This document shows, in pieces, positions 11,358-22,782 of a stretch of DNA of 64,000 nucleotides (position 1 is its first letter; each line of letters starts with the position of its first letter). The notes below the pieces were generated by a model that was not told the origin of the DNA, did not search any database, and saw nothing but the letters and a program-made list of their open reading frames with translations. Source of the DNA: Bryum argenteum (taxonomy: Eukaryota; Streptophyta; Bryopsida; Bryales; Bryaceae); contig CM073327.1 in the NCBI GenBank assembly GCA_037043015.1, forward strand, positions 3,020,727 through 3,084,726, in the 5' to 3' direction. Made by a program: the position numbers and the translations under genes.

Positions 11358-13433
11358 ATGGCTTTCGAGGTGGCGAGAGTGCACCAGCTTATCTGCTCAA
11401 GAGTCGGAGACGATGTTGACTGGAGAGCCTTGAAGCATGATAATGCTTCTGTGGAAGCAGGCCGTGCTTCCTACAGCCCAGTCGGCACCAAACTGTATCC
11501 GCGAGACCTCTCGCGCACTTTCTCCAGCTTCGACGGGGGGTGCGGTGCCAGTAGTCTGCCGTCCGAGATGTCATCGGTGTCAACTGAGACTGAGAGTGAC
11601 GAAGAAGACGACCTTCTTCAGAGTCTGGCTCAACAGATTGCACATTCCATGCTAGACGACGAGACAAAGACGGAAACGCTTGCGGGTGTCGGTGGAGGAG
11701 GTGTTTACTCGGATTCTCGAAACATTGAAGCAAACGAGGTGAACACCTTTGTAGCTCGTCGTCTTGTTCGTGGTCGAGGTCAACATTGATGCCTTATAAA
11801 GCTTTACATTTGTGCGACATACACCTCAGCTCGGCGAGACTCCGTTCTTGCACTGTTTTTGGTTTTGTAAAAAGGTTTTGTTTTCAGTGCGTTTTACGTT
11901 GGAAGATCAAGTTTGCCGGCGAAGTCGATAGATTATTCGTCCGCTTAGTTTCGTCTGGCCCTCATGCCTGCTGATTTGGTCGTCGTTCGATTGCCTGCTT
12001 CTAAGTCCCCTGCCGGATGCCAATCGACTCTACGGCCGACTTAGTTGAATACTTTCGTAGCTTCAAGACGCCGCTATCCTGTTTTCACTTCTTTTTCTTT
12101 TGTTGTACAAGTAGATGTTTGGCTTAAGAACGAGAAAGGCGTCTTTTTGTCCTCCGAAGTATAATATGGCTAATATCAATGTTATGTACACGTCATGTCC
12201 CTCTAACAAGATTGTTGTACTTGTAGGGCCGACTTTCACCCTCCAGCTGGTCAAGCGGAAGCTGGTCCTCCGGATCCGTGCTCTCAGGCAGCAGGAATAG
12301 TTCTAAGGGCTCATCTAGAGTTTCCTCACAAGTCTCTTCTCCTTCAGCCTCTTCTGCCGGGTACCAGGACGCTTGGGAAACTCTTTATGCAGCAGCTGGC
12401 GAGGTTGTTAGACTGAATATGAATGAGGAGAGGAAGGTCGCTGTCCATCCGATAGAGAGACGTACGCCCTCGAAAGCGATAAATTCGAATTTGCGTTCCC
12501 AAGTTTCTAAAGAAGCTCGACCCTCCGGACAGATGGCCGGCAGAAGGTCGCCTCACGCTACACGGAGGAAGGATGAGAATTTGATCTACATGACTCAGGT
12601 ATTAGAAGCTTTTTCACTTAATGAATCTGCTAGCAATGTTTTTTTTGACAGTGCGGATGCATCACTAAGATACCTAGTATCCCGGTGATTAATGTTCACT
12701 TATCATCGAATGCATGGTTTCGTCACTTTGTTCTACATTTTGCAGCATTGTTGTACTCGATTCCTATCATCTGTAACAAATTCTTATTTCTTATCCTGAA
12801 GGCAATGCATTGATGTAATTCGTCCGTGTGGTAACAGGCACAACAGAACTGGGCTTCCAAGTGTGCGGCATTGAACGCAATGGCAGCTCAGAACCAGCCA
12901 CATTTCAATCAGTATCAGCAACACCAACAGGTGTATTCTGTAGAGGGTCAACAAGGTGTTAACACCTTTTATCATCAGGGAAAAGTGGCAGATAGTAAAA
13001 CTATTCAAAGAAATCGTCAGGCCGGTTTCAATGGCGGTTCTGGTGTGCGCGTTGTTTTTCTTGGAGCTCCAGCTGGTCGGGAATCTGGAACCGGAGTTTT
13101 CTTACCCCGAACGTTCGAGCCGAAGAAAAAGACTGGTGAGTTGCGTACATGCTGTAGACATATTTGTTTGTGGATCGTTTGACGTACTTGCAGCGTAATG
13201 AAATAGCCGAATGCGTCCACTTTGATAATTTGAAAACATCTGACTGAACTTTGTGGCTTGCAGATGCTTCTTCATTGAACGGTCCTGCGCATGGTTGTGC
13301 AACTGGTGCAAGGCATGCAAGAAACCCCAGGGAGGGAGTGTGGCCCACTTTGCAGCAGAGCATGAACCGTTCAACCCTCCGCCAACCGACAGTGTCTCAC
13401 GAGCCTTGCCTTCCAACAGAGTGGACATATTAG
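11358..13433 (+). CDS. conserved land-plant protein of unknown function (GTGVFLPR / LPxEWTY family)
   Basis: Four exons fit one frame: 11358-11738, 12227-12598, 12838-13135 and 13264-13433, giving 406 residues. An in-frame ATG at 11292 would add 22. In order, the product has DLLQSLAQQIAHSMLDDE (acidic helix), a Ser/Gly-rich segment, DAWETLYAAAGEVVRL, AQQNWASKCAALNAM, the motif GTGVFLPRTFE before a basic KKK, and the terminal CLPTEWTY. I recall the same order in an uncharacterised Arabidopsis family whose members end in LPQEWTY; that memory should be checked. There is no signal peptide, membrane segment or enzyme domain. The CAG|GT and TG|GTGAG donors are good; the first donor (GAG|GTGAAC) is the least certain. 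A low-complexity regulatory or nuclear protein is the likeliest reading, but the function is unknown. Confidence 0.8.
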
Positions 13434-13781
13434 AGACCAACATTATTACAGGCCTCACCTAATCGAAGCGAATCTGGTCAGCTTCTCTATTCATTAATAT
13501 CTAGGTGGGATGCCCTTTTGAGCCCTTGCAAGCGAGCAACAGCAGTTGCAGGGAGCACCGATTTTGTCAGGGACCTTTCAAGTTTGATTGCAAAGGTACT
13601 TAGCACTGTAAAGTACTATAAACAGGACAGGCTGCTGGAGTCTGCTGTACATTAGCGAAGATTACTTCGAAGAAGCGTGAATTTCTTCATGGGCAGACAT
13701 TTTTCTTTTAGACCGCACATGGACTTCCAACACTAATAAGGTGAATCCCTGTCTCACCCTCATCCAAATAATTGCCCGATC

Positions 13782-13787
13782 AATAAA
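13782..13787 (+). terminator. candidate polyadenylation signal
   Basis: AATAAA lies about 350 bases past the stop codon at 13433, a plausible 3' UTR length for this gene. No other canonical signal was noticed closer. Confidence 0.35.
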
Positions 13788-14537
13788 CATTTTCGTCGAA
13801 GCACGCATGTTGGGATTATCCCTCAGACTGATTATCATAGTTCCCGGCTCATGTTTTTTTTGTGACTTGTGCCGAGGAGAATTTCATATTTAGTAAATAT
13901 ACATCTACGATTTTCCCGGATTTCGTCGATTGGTATCGAGTACTGTGATTGTATGCTAGCAGGTTTGGATGCATTCTCTTCTGCAGTAGAATCCTCCATT
14001 GACGAACTTGTGCAACGATGTCTTTTCCTTGATTGCATGGTGTGCACCATATCACACCGTATGTACAATTGGGGCCTGTTTGATTTGAATTATTTCAGAG
14101 AGTACTGACAACTGCCGGCCCCTGACCAGGGATGGCATATTCCTCTTAATATAACTGAGATCGCCAAGCCCAGCCCAAGAGTACCCGACACAGATTGCCA
14201 CGTTTAAGAGGAAGTAACGCGGATCGCCAAGCCTTAGAATATGACATATTCTACCATAAGAATTCTTGAGCACATAAAATAGTTGGCAACCTTGTCTCAT
14301 GCCACTGTCACCTGTGGTCATTTGACCTTCCGACGAATGTATAGTCTCCTGCTGGCTCTTGATACGACTAGTTATACTTCACATCCGGGGTGTGTGGAGG
14401 CGAAATGTCTTCAAGAGGGAGCTTTATTCTAGAATTTGGCACAGATAATATCTTGATATCAATCTATATTTAAGAATCTTCAAAATCTGCTGTCCTGCTA
14501 GACTTTTCGAGTTTCCTGGCTCGATCCTCAAGGATGC
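13788..14537. other. intergenic, nothing recognised
   Basis: Short overlapping frames on both strands lack any protein signature. Confidence 0.45.
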
Positions 14538-16591
14538 CAGTGAAACCTGCAAATTATGTGTGGAGGTGTATCCAAGACTGAAGGTGTGTACTCACCTTGA
14601 ATGCATAAGGTTGAATGCTCTAAAACCACCAATTTAAGGTGATTCCGAAGTTTCAGGAAGTCGTATGTATGATCTGAAATTTTTGTATGATGGCGAAACA
14701 AGAATCATGAAGATTGCAAAAATTTTCAGAAATTAAAACCGAATATTCAATTTACTACAAATTTCTAAACTCAAAAGTGTCCAGGACCTGTAAGCAATCA
14801 GTAGGGTCTTCTTGAGAACCACCAAGCGTGTACTACTTGTGGACTAGATGTGAACTTAAAACCGTGCGAACTAGCAAGGAAAAACTGGGAACTATCGAAA
14901 AGTAAAGTGCCAGGTGTGCGATGTGTCACTACCCACTCACGTAGCCAAACTCGGTAAGGCAATGAGGGAAGCCCATGCGCTGGCATACCTAAAGTTGTCC
15001 TGCTGCTACTTTCGAACTGGCAGAGTCCCCACCGTGCGATGTTTACACGCCTACCCACTGCTGCTGTAGGGAGCCATTACTGCAGTCTGCGTCTGCTGCA
15101 GTTTGGGTGTGGTCGGTAGACTGTAACGGTGAAACATGTGCGTTCCCTTCCTCGGCTATGTCACAGTTTCTAAAAACTTCTGATGTGACAAATAGATGAT
15201 TCACTGCATTTTTGTTAAGTGGATAAATCCCTCCCTTTCTGAAACCACTTTGTATGTTCCTTTCTGTTAAGGCTTTCCGTAGAGATAGACAAACCCATTG
15301 GGCTAAGATGTTTTTAGAGGCTGGAATATCTAGATATCTAGTCATCAAATAATCTCAGTAAAGGCGAAAGTGTTGCTTGAAAGGTTTGAACACTGATAAG
15401 TCCAAAGGTTGCAGTGTATGGAAGGTATGAGATGGTAGCGTCAACAAGTCTAACGCTATATCCATGGCTGCCTTAGCTACCTCCAACGTCACGTGGCTAT
15501 TATGTCGATCGAGGATGAGGAGATGGCGATGATGTTCTGAAATGGTGTCTACTTTTCCAACGGATTCAACAAAGTGGTCAATCCAAGCACTAAACAAGTA
15601 TGTGGTCATCCACGCGTGAGGTTGCATAGCCATTGTAGCGCCGTCCTCGCAATGCTCTATATAGTTGTGTCTAAATCGCTTTCCCCGAAAGATGTAGAAA
15701 GAAGGGTTTGCTTTGCCTGCTGCATTTACACAGACTAATACAGATTACCATTCTCGTTGGTTTGGAACAATGGTGTGCACACGGCAAGCTCCTGTTTTGG
15801 CAATGACCATGCCGCCTCCATTTCTCCCTGCCATATGCAATGAAAAGGTGAGTTTCAGATTTCTGAACCATTATGTGTTTGTGGCTTAATTAGTCATTTG
15901 TTACAATTCAAACGAATGATTATGAATAAGGAAAACATACCTGCTTGAGCACCAGACTCATCGCAATTCCAAATGCGATGAGTTGGGTACTTGTGCATGC
16001 CATATAGTTCTTCTAAATTGTTGTACAATGATGCCACATTTTCACGACATAATGATTATGCCCTTGCCGTTTCCAGTGCTTGTGCAGCCCTTATAGTGAG
16101 CTCTGGATGACGCCTCTTAAACCAACGCATCCAACTACCTCCAGGAATATCATCTGTAAATGGAGTGCATCTAGTTTTGGTAATCTCATATACCTTCATT
16201 TTTAGAGCAGTTGGTGACAAACCAAAGCCTGCATCACACATTCTTATCAAATACTGCACCAATTCGGATTCTTCTTCAAGAGTGAGGACATTCATCCTCC
16301 CCCTACGGCGACTGCGAGTACGACCGTAACACCAATCTCTAAAAGATGAATAAGGTATGTTTTTTTTTTTTTTTTTTGCAGCCATCCGCATAGACAAACC
16401 ATTGTCTACAGATGCCAAGGCTGACCGCAGTTGCTCATCTGTCCAATTCCCGTTTCTTTTACTCCGCCTCTGTTGAGATGCACGTCGTCTGCCACCAACC
16501 CCGTATTCGTTATATTTGGAACATTTTTATCTCCCAAATTAAGACAAGACAACGGATGATGCAAAAACCAACATTCAGAGGGGTTTCACTG
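14538..16591 (-). mobile_element. pogo-like (Tc1/mariner superfamily) DNA transposon, degenerate
   Basis: A transposase relic (15.05-16.48 kb) lies between CAGTGAAACCTGC at 14538 and the inverted GGGGTTTCACTG ending at 16591, which is followed by TA. CAGT-type ends and a TA target are expected for pogo/Tigger elements. Ten terminal bases match, but the left flank is not TA, so the left boundary is tentative. The size of about 2.05 kb suits the group. Confidence 0.6.
15050..16480 (-). pseudogene. pogo-like transposase, CENP-B-type HTH plus DDE_1, three nonsense codons
   Basis: Reading the minus strand from about 16480, the frame gives NGNWTDEQLRSALASVDNG, then a helix-turn-helix (MRMAAKKK, IPYSSFRDW), a second HTH ending in WMRWFKRRHPELTIRAAQ, and the catalytic blocks. 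The first Asp is in HRIWNCDESG (before an intron with donor near 15943), the second in LLILDRHNSHV and the third in TLQPLDLSVFKPF. The C-terminal GFRKGGIYPLN is typical. In-frame stops lie at 16056-16058 (TAA), 15745-15747 (TAA) and 15355-15357 (TGA, probably from an Arg CGA). I saw no frameshift apart from the intron. A homopolymer at 16360-16378 encodes a Lys run in the first HTH. All three acidic residues remain, so the decay looks moderate. Confidence 0.8.
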
Positions 16592-16940
16592 TATGCATAT
16601 GTACTCGGAATTTACTAATTTCCATTATATTTGGAGATGATATGAGACGTCTTGCATCTTAGAAAATATGTTTATCTTAAAAAACGTTCCCAACCATACA
16701 TATATTTGATAAGGTACATGTCAAGATTAACATACCAACAAAAAATAATTTTCTTTCAATAGATAATAATGATGGAGTCAACTTAAACAATCTCTTATAC
16801 AAAATAAATATATTGAATATGGATAGTAAATAGTACAAATATAATACTCTATATTCTAAATATCAAAGTAATACATATATCAATACCAAGTTTAAGTACT
16901 ATCACACCTACTTTCATAATAAATACTATATACTAGAAGA
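16592..16940. other. AT-rich gap between transposon and transposase gene
   Basis: The stretch is very AT-rich and holds no open frame. It may form the 3' flank of the minus-strand transposase gene. Confidence 0.45.
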
Positions 16941-19900
16941 CTACTCTTGAGAAGATGAAGCAAGCTCCCGTAAAGAAGCCTTGATGATTTCGACCTGCTT
17001 CTTGGGTATTGTAATAATAGCGTCTATACCTTCACTGCTGTCTTCGTCAGAATGCGTAATTCTTGATTTCCAAACAGTGAAAATAGCATCTGTAGGTTGC
17101 GAACATACATCTACACCTTTCTCAACTGTCCATCGAAGCTTTCTATTTGTATCCCAATCTGTGTAATACCTCAGAATTTCTTTGGAGCGTGACATTGGTC
17201 GGAAGAACTGGATGTCGACCGTATTGGGTAGGTCTGGGTTTGAATTTGGATCAGACATTGCTCGCCCGAGCCAGAAAGGTCGGCCATCGGTGCCGCATGG
17301 ACGTAGTGCAACAAAATAGCCCTTATAAGGGTCACGTCCAACTCGAAATGACGGAGCAGGACGATCACGTCTCTGGCCAACAAAATGATCATCGTCGTCG
17401 TACTCTTCGCGTACATTCCCTTCTAAAGTAAACTCATCTTCCATAGCATGTGCAAGTCGAGTTGATGGCCAAAATCCATGTTGTAACGGTAATGGTTCCT
17501 CCAAACTTGACGGAATCCCATTTTGCGACGATGCAAGTACATCCATGGGTATACAAAGGGCATCTTTAACGCCGCTCCAGTAATACGAGAGAGGCTCGTA
17601 CAATCTCCGCGATTTAATAGACTCACGTGATAATCGTTCCCAATGATCAACAAATCCTGAAATCCCTTTCACCACCTTGTGAGAGCGTGTAAGCTCTCTT
17701 TTGCTTAAGTGTTACTAATAATGGATTTTTATTAATGAAGTGTTTGCAAACCATGACATCTTGAGGTAATTTGATGAATTTATGATAATTGAGTTTTGAA
17801 TGCAATAGGTATATTAAAGATTAGTTGTCGCAAGGCCTTTGGTAGATTATTTAGCATCAATTTTGAGCTTAGTTTAGATTAGGAGTGATTGGTTCGATAA
17901 AGAAGGACTAGAGGAGGTAAAAAGCCCCCTAGTGGATCCTTGGTTTGATTAGCGTAAGAATTAGGGACTTGGAGTTGGGTTAGAAATTTACCATGGGCCT
18001 TGTACAAGTAGTCTTTGATGTCCTTGTTGTGTTTGAAATTTGGTTGTTGAGAGATTCATTCATCTAACCTTGTGGTAGCATGTGGGAGCTACATCCATTG
18101 ATGAAGTCGTTGATAGGATGGAGGCTTCAAGGACGGAGCGCGTGGAGTGGCGGTCATTCATCCATGCCTTAGTTAGGGCTTAGGCCTTAGTTAGGGTTAT
18201 GGTGAGCCGCTTCTTTGGCGGCTCCCATTTGGTACTTAATAGCTTGTTTCCAAGCTATCTTCACCTCTTCCATTTCCTCTTAGTTTAGGTTAGAGTAGGA
18301 GAAGGGAGGCCTTGGGCCCCCTTCTCCTCCATTTTGTTCACCTACCTATCCATCTATGTAGTTAGGAGGAGGAAGGCCATGGGCCTCCTTTTCCTCTTTG
18401 TTCACCTTGATCATCTTTCTTGAATTGTTAGTAGTTAGGAGAAGGAGAGCCCTTCTCAAAATGATCTTGCTTTTGAAGTGTTCGTAGTTAGGAGAAGGAG
18501 AGCCCTTCTCAAAATGATCTTGTTGTTGAAGTGTTAGTAGTTAGGAGAAGGAGAGCCCTTCTCAAAATGCTTGTCTTGCCTCACTCATCTTCCTCCTCCT
18601 TATTGAGTTCCTTTGTTATTAAGATAAGAGCTTGTTCTTGCCCTATGAAAGCCAGCCAGATTGTTTCCCCCATAACTCACTCGATTTTTCTTCAACTCCT
18701 TTGAGATTTCTACACTAGATAGAGCTCCAGTAGAGCTTTCCAATGGTATAAAGCATGCTCAATTCCGAGTTGTAGAGAGGGAGATATGAGCTTCCAAAGT
18801 CGGGGTGTTGAAAAAGTTTTCCCCCCGGCAGTGGCAAAAACCGCCACAGTCAAACAGCAATCAGTCTTAGCTCGTTGATCTTCTGCCTTTGAGATTTTAG
18901 GGGCGGGTGCACATTGAGCTTAGCTTTCCGAAAAGCTATAGCACGCCCCATTTGGACCTAAGACGAAGGAATGGCAATCAAAAGAGTAGAGACCACTTCC
19001 AAGCCATCCGGCCGGTGGTTCTCTTCTTCTTCTTCCCTATTTCCTTGTCTTCTTCTTGTCTTCCTTTTTCCCCTCTTCTTTTCTCATCTAATCTTGCTCT
19101 TCAAAACCCCTTGTGACCAAATGCCACCTCATGGTGGTTTTTGGGTTCACACACCTCTGGCAAATGGCGCATCTCGTTTGGACGCATTGCATCCGGTTCA
19201 CCACGTGGCCATGATGATCTGCCTTGAGAATCCTCCTTCTACAATTTGATACCAGCATGATCACCTCTAGGAAGCCATTCTTCGTCGTGACAGAAAATCT
19301 TGTACTTCATTACGGGGCAACCACTTGGATCCATGTAAAACTTGAATTGATGTGCTTTCGTATGCCCTACCAATGCTTCATTGCCAACTAACATCCACTC
19401 TTCAATGAATTTCTTGAAGTCCGGAACCTCTTGAACGAGGTGTGGAATAACAGGAAGTTTCTCTATCCTCATAAAAGATTTCATGAGAAGAGGGATGGTA
19501 GGATAATCCTCCTTTCGCAACGCCATGCTCCAACGCCCAAATAACGCATCTATGTCATCATGAGTGTGTCCGACGAGCATAAAATTTACATATATCTCTC
19601 GGAATACTCGTTTTGCTACCAAAAGAGACCAGAAACTGAAAACGAATCTATTCTTGTTATCACTCACAGCATTATCCATTTGGACATTCAAAATCGGAGG
19701 TAGAGACTTTGCTGGAACTAGGATGTCAGGAATCGGGCCTAATGGATCCATACACACCTCTGAACCTCGTAAAAGAGCAGTATACAGTGGATGCGATGGG
19801 GGCTCAGTAAAGAGCTGTCTGGATGAGGATTTAGGTGCAGCTTCGAGATCTCGTAGAAGTTTTGCAAACGAGCCAACCGTATAATTGGCATCATGTGAGT

Positions 19901-21302
19901 AAACATCTAGTCCATAATGAGCGTATCGTTGGTCTACATGACCATGAGCGAGAATTCCCGTAACTGCAAGAGGTAACTTCATAAGCCCGTCTGAATTCTT
20001 AACCTTATGAGACAAGGCAGGTGATGCTGTCTTAGAGTGGTCCATCTTGTCATGCATTATGGTCAAAACATCTTGAGGGGACTCCTTAGACCTAAAGCGG
20101 TTGATGTAGTATAAGTCTCGATGCGCATATGCGGAATCTAAGTGCACATTCAACTTCCTCGACCATATAAGCGACGATTGTGTCCCGGGAAGAGTGAGCT
20201 TCATCAGTGATTGTAACTCATCACATTTGGAACAACGAGCGAAATTGTCCCCCGATCTTTTTGCATAATATTCTGGATAGCTGAGGCGGCGAATCTTACT
20301 AAGGTTTGAAGTTGACACCGGCGAGAGCCCACACTCTTGAAGGTGATGATCAAGAAGAGGAATTTGGTCCTTCCACTTAAAACTTGAAGGAAGTACCTTG
20401 GCAACGACCTTCTCCCCTGATGGAAGGCTCCGGGACTTGTGAGGCATGTGATCGGCATGCCTATCAAGTATTGCCCCTAGGACGGCAGAAGCAACAATCG
20501 TATGTCTCCTAGGCTTTCGCAAACCCGTGTTCCCGTATAACTGGGCCTCATGCCCATCAGCTGCACTTTGGGCGTTGCGATAAAACGTACCGTTGCTCAC
20601 GCCCATGATCTTCATCCATGCAATCGGACATACATCAATACCCTCTAAAGTGACTACATTTCGCCTTTCAACATTTCTGTGAAACTGCCCATGCACATCG
20701 AGTTTGACGTGATTCTTGAACTGCACAGTTGTCTTGTCGTACATGCGACACCTGAGAACCTTAATCTTCTCCCTTGGGTATAGTTGAACATAGTTGTGCT
20801 TACAGCAGGTATTACATGCGACCGCATTGATTGACTCCGCTGTCATCAGAAACTGTGCTTTGCGCGAAACTGGAGTAGACTCATTCCTTGAAGAGTTATC
20901 ATACGATCGAGTTCGAGATGACCCTTGCCGCCGAGTACGTTCCCGGACCCATCTGTTGTAAACATCTTGCTGACTATGGTCAAAAAGAGAAACACCGTCC
21001 AGGAGGACTTGTTGGATGGGCCAGGACTTGAAGGAGTATATCCAGTCGTCTGGATCCTCGACCTCAACAAACAAAGTTGAAACTTGCACCACAACTCGGG
21101 AATCACCGAGTAGGCCGTTACAATCGAGTACAGCGCCAGATCGTAGGTTTCGAAGTAAACCCTCAGCGATTCTGAGACCATCGGAATCAAGCATTGCAAC
21201 AGTCCTCCCTGTCCAGAGCCGTGGAGGAACAACTTGAGCAGAAAGTAAACCAGGATTCATAGGTGCATCGCCAAAAGTGTCATCGTCTGAAGAGAAATCC
21301 AT
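16941..21302 (-). CDS. large DDE/D-type transposase-like protein (resembles DUF7869 proteins), intact, 921 aa
   Basis: Two exons, 21302-19253 and 17656-16941, join in phase 1 (CTG|GTATCA donor, TTTCAG|GA acceptor) and give 921 residues without a stop. The ATG at 21302 follows a possible acceptor TTGCAG; the frame also extends six codons upstream. Residues about 160-200 hold CNTCCKHNYVQL and other paired cysteines. VCPIAWMKIMGVSNGTFYRN resembles the 'CrxaFxxxhGis' segment of such proteins. CSKCDELQSL follows near 370. Acidic residues sit in TIMHDKMDH (D418), VQMDNAVSDNKNR (D543) and GHTHDDIDALFGRW (about 579-592), which could form an RNase H-type triad. The family assignment is from memory. 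Genes of this kind occur in many copies in plants and animals and are thought to be mobile; host domestication cannot be excluded. A palindrome array begins 84 bases upstream of the ATG. Confidence 0.75.
17657..19252 (-). other. 1.6-kb intron of the transposase gene, possibly with an inserted element
   Basis: The intron is bounded by GTATCA (minus, 19252) and TTTCAG (minus, 17657). Its plus strand reads like an LTR or leader: a triplicated purine-rich block at 18425-18566, a pyrimidine-rich stretch at 19020-19110, and no long frame. No LTR pair or target duplication was identified. Confidence 0.55.
18425..18566 (+). repeat. tandem triplication in the intron
   Basis: The block TTAGGAGAAGGAGAGCCCTT plus CTCAAAATG recurs three times at about 55-58-bp spacing. 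Related 'gttaggagaagg' sequence also occurs upstream (18295-18375). Confidence 0.75.
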
Positions 21303-21385
21303 CCTGCAATATGGCCTCACAAGGTTAGAAACTGACGGAAAAAAAACATGGTCACAACTCCAAGACTATGAGAGACGAACAAGTG

Positions 21386-22110
21386 CAGTTTAGCTCGACT
21401 CGAGCTAAACTCGAGGAGTTTAGCTCGAGTCGAGCTAAACTTACTAAGAGGATACGAGTCGAGCTAAACTGCATTATGTATTCGATCAATCAGCTTAACT
21501 CGATGAGATTTAAACTGATTATCCTAAACCCCTAGCAGTAAAGACTGACTCGAGCAGAAGGGGGAGTACTGTCCCGCGCTATTGATTAGCTCAACACAAA
21601 GTAAACATTTTTACGAGATTTATGCTTACAGTTTAGCTCGACTCGAGCTAAACAGTCCGACAAGATGCATACAGCAGTTTAGCTCGACTCGAGCTAAACT
21701 GCAGATACGAATGAATATTATAGTTCAGCTCTAGTCGAGCTGAACTGCAGGAACAAGAATGCAATACAGTTTAGCTCGACTCGAGCTAAACTGCAAACAT
21801 ATTCACTCATGCAGTTTAGCTCGAGTCGAGCTAAACTCCATGAACATGCATTGATGACAGTTTAGCTCGACTCGAGCTAAACTGCATGAGTGAATATATT
21901 TGCAGTTTAGCTCGACTCGAGCTAAACTGCAGAAAATTGGTCGAATACAGTTTAGCTCGAGTCGAGCTAAACTGCATGAACATGTATGCAAGACAGTTTA
22001 GCTCGACTAGAGCTAAACTGCAGAAATTGGCACGCATACGGTTAAGCACGAGTCGAGCTATGCTGCTGATGTATACATCTACACAGTTTAGCTCGATTCG
22101 AGCTAAACTG
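21386..22110. repeat. array of 27-bp palindromes with 45-46 bp period
   Basis: The core is CAGTTTAGCTCGA, one variable centre base, then its reverse complement. Copies start at 21386, 21415 and about 21447 (half copy). A regular series follows: 21629, 21675, about 21721 (diverged), 21767, 21812, 21858, 21903, 21948, 21994, 22039 (degenerate) and 22084. The steps in the series are 45 or 46 bases. Spacers are about 18-20 bases and partly related to each other, some inverted. The array lies immediately 5' of the transposase start. Peptides read from it (SLARVELNC) are artefacts. Confidence 0.95.
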
Positions 22111-22755
22111 CAGGGCAAAGTACCATAGATGTTCCGAAAATTCCGGCGGATTTCACGGGATGTTTATGCAATTCAAAATTCCGTTACAACCAGCGCTCTC
22201 CCATTCTATCGTCACACGCAGGAATCAAAATATACTCTTGTACCAACGTAATCGTCAAATCAAAGTAATATGTCAACAACAACGACTCCGAATGCACAAT
22301 GCTGAAGTACAAGTCATTAGAATACAATCATTAAATTGGAATTGTCAAGTACTACTACTGAAGATCAGGAGAAAACTATGAAGAATAATGAATCTAACAA
22401 TGCGAGAAGCTGTGCAAAGCAAAATTACCGACAAACAATCATGCATAAATGCAATCGAGGAACACGTACGCGAAGGTAGAGGGCGAGTTGAAGGAAGCAC
22501 GGAGAACTCAAATACGTCGAGGGAGTTCAGAAAACTGAGAGATTGAGAAAAGAATCATTCCGTCCCGGATTTCGAAGGTCATTGCGTAGCGCAATGCCGT
22601 TTTCGCGGTAACCCAGAAATAGGAAATGGGAGGGAATTGACTTTTTAAGAATTGAAAATTGGCGGGAACTGAAGTTTTGACAGATGAAGTGTCAACAGTG
22701 AATAATGGGCGGGAAGAAACGGGCTGCCATTTGAAAATTGGCAGGATTGGGGTTA
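22111..22755 (-). promoter_or_regulatory. putative upstream region of the transposase gene with E2F-like sites
   Basis: This non-AT-rich stretch contains TTGGCGGGAA (22659-22668) and GGGCGGGAAG (22707-22716), both close to the E2F consensus TTTSGCGSGAA. A short hairpin, CATTGCG-TAG-CGCAATG, lies near 22580. GAAAATTGGCGGG and GAAAATTGGCAGG form a direct repeat. Promoter function is inferred from position only. Confidence 0.35.
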
Positions 22756-22782
22756 TAGGGTTTAGGGTTTAGGGTTTTGGGT
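22756..22782 (+). repeat. short interstitial telomere-type repeat
   Basis: Two to three TTTAGGG units followed by a TTTTGGG variant mark the switch from moderate GC to the very AT-rich tract that follows. Confidence 0.8.

Noticed and set aside
21629..22110. CRISPR array
   Set aside because: Repeat-spacer regularity is striking, but the repeats are near-perfect palindromes, spacers are only 18-20 bases and related to each other, no cas gene is present and the DNA is plant nuclear.
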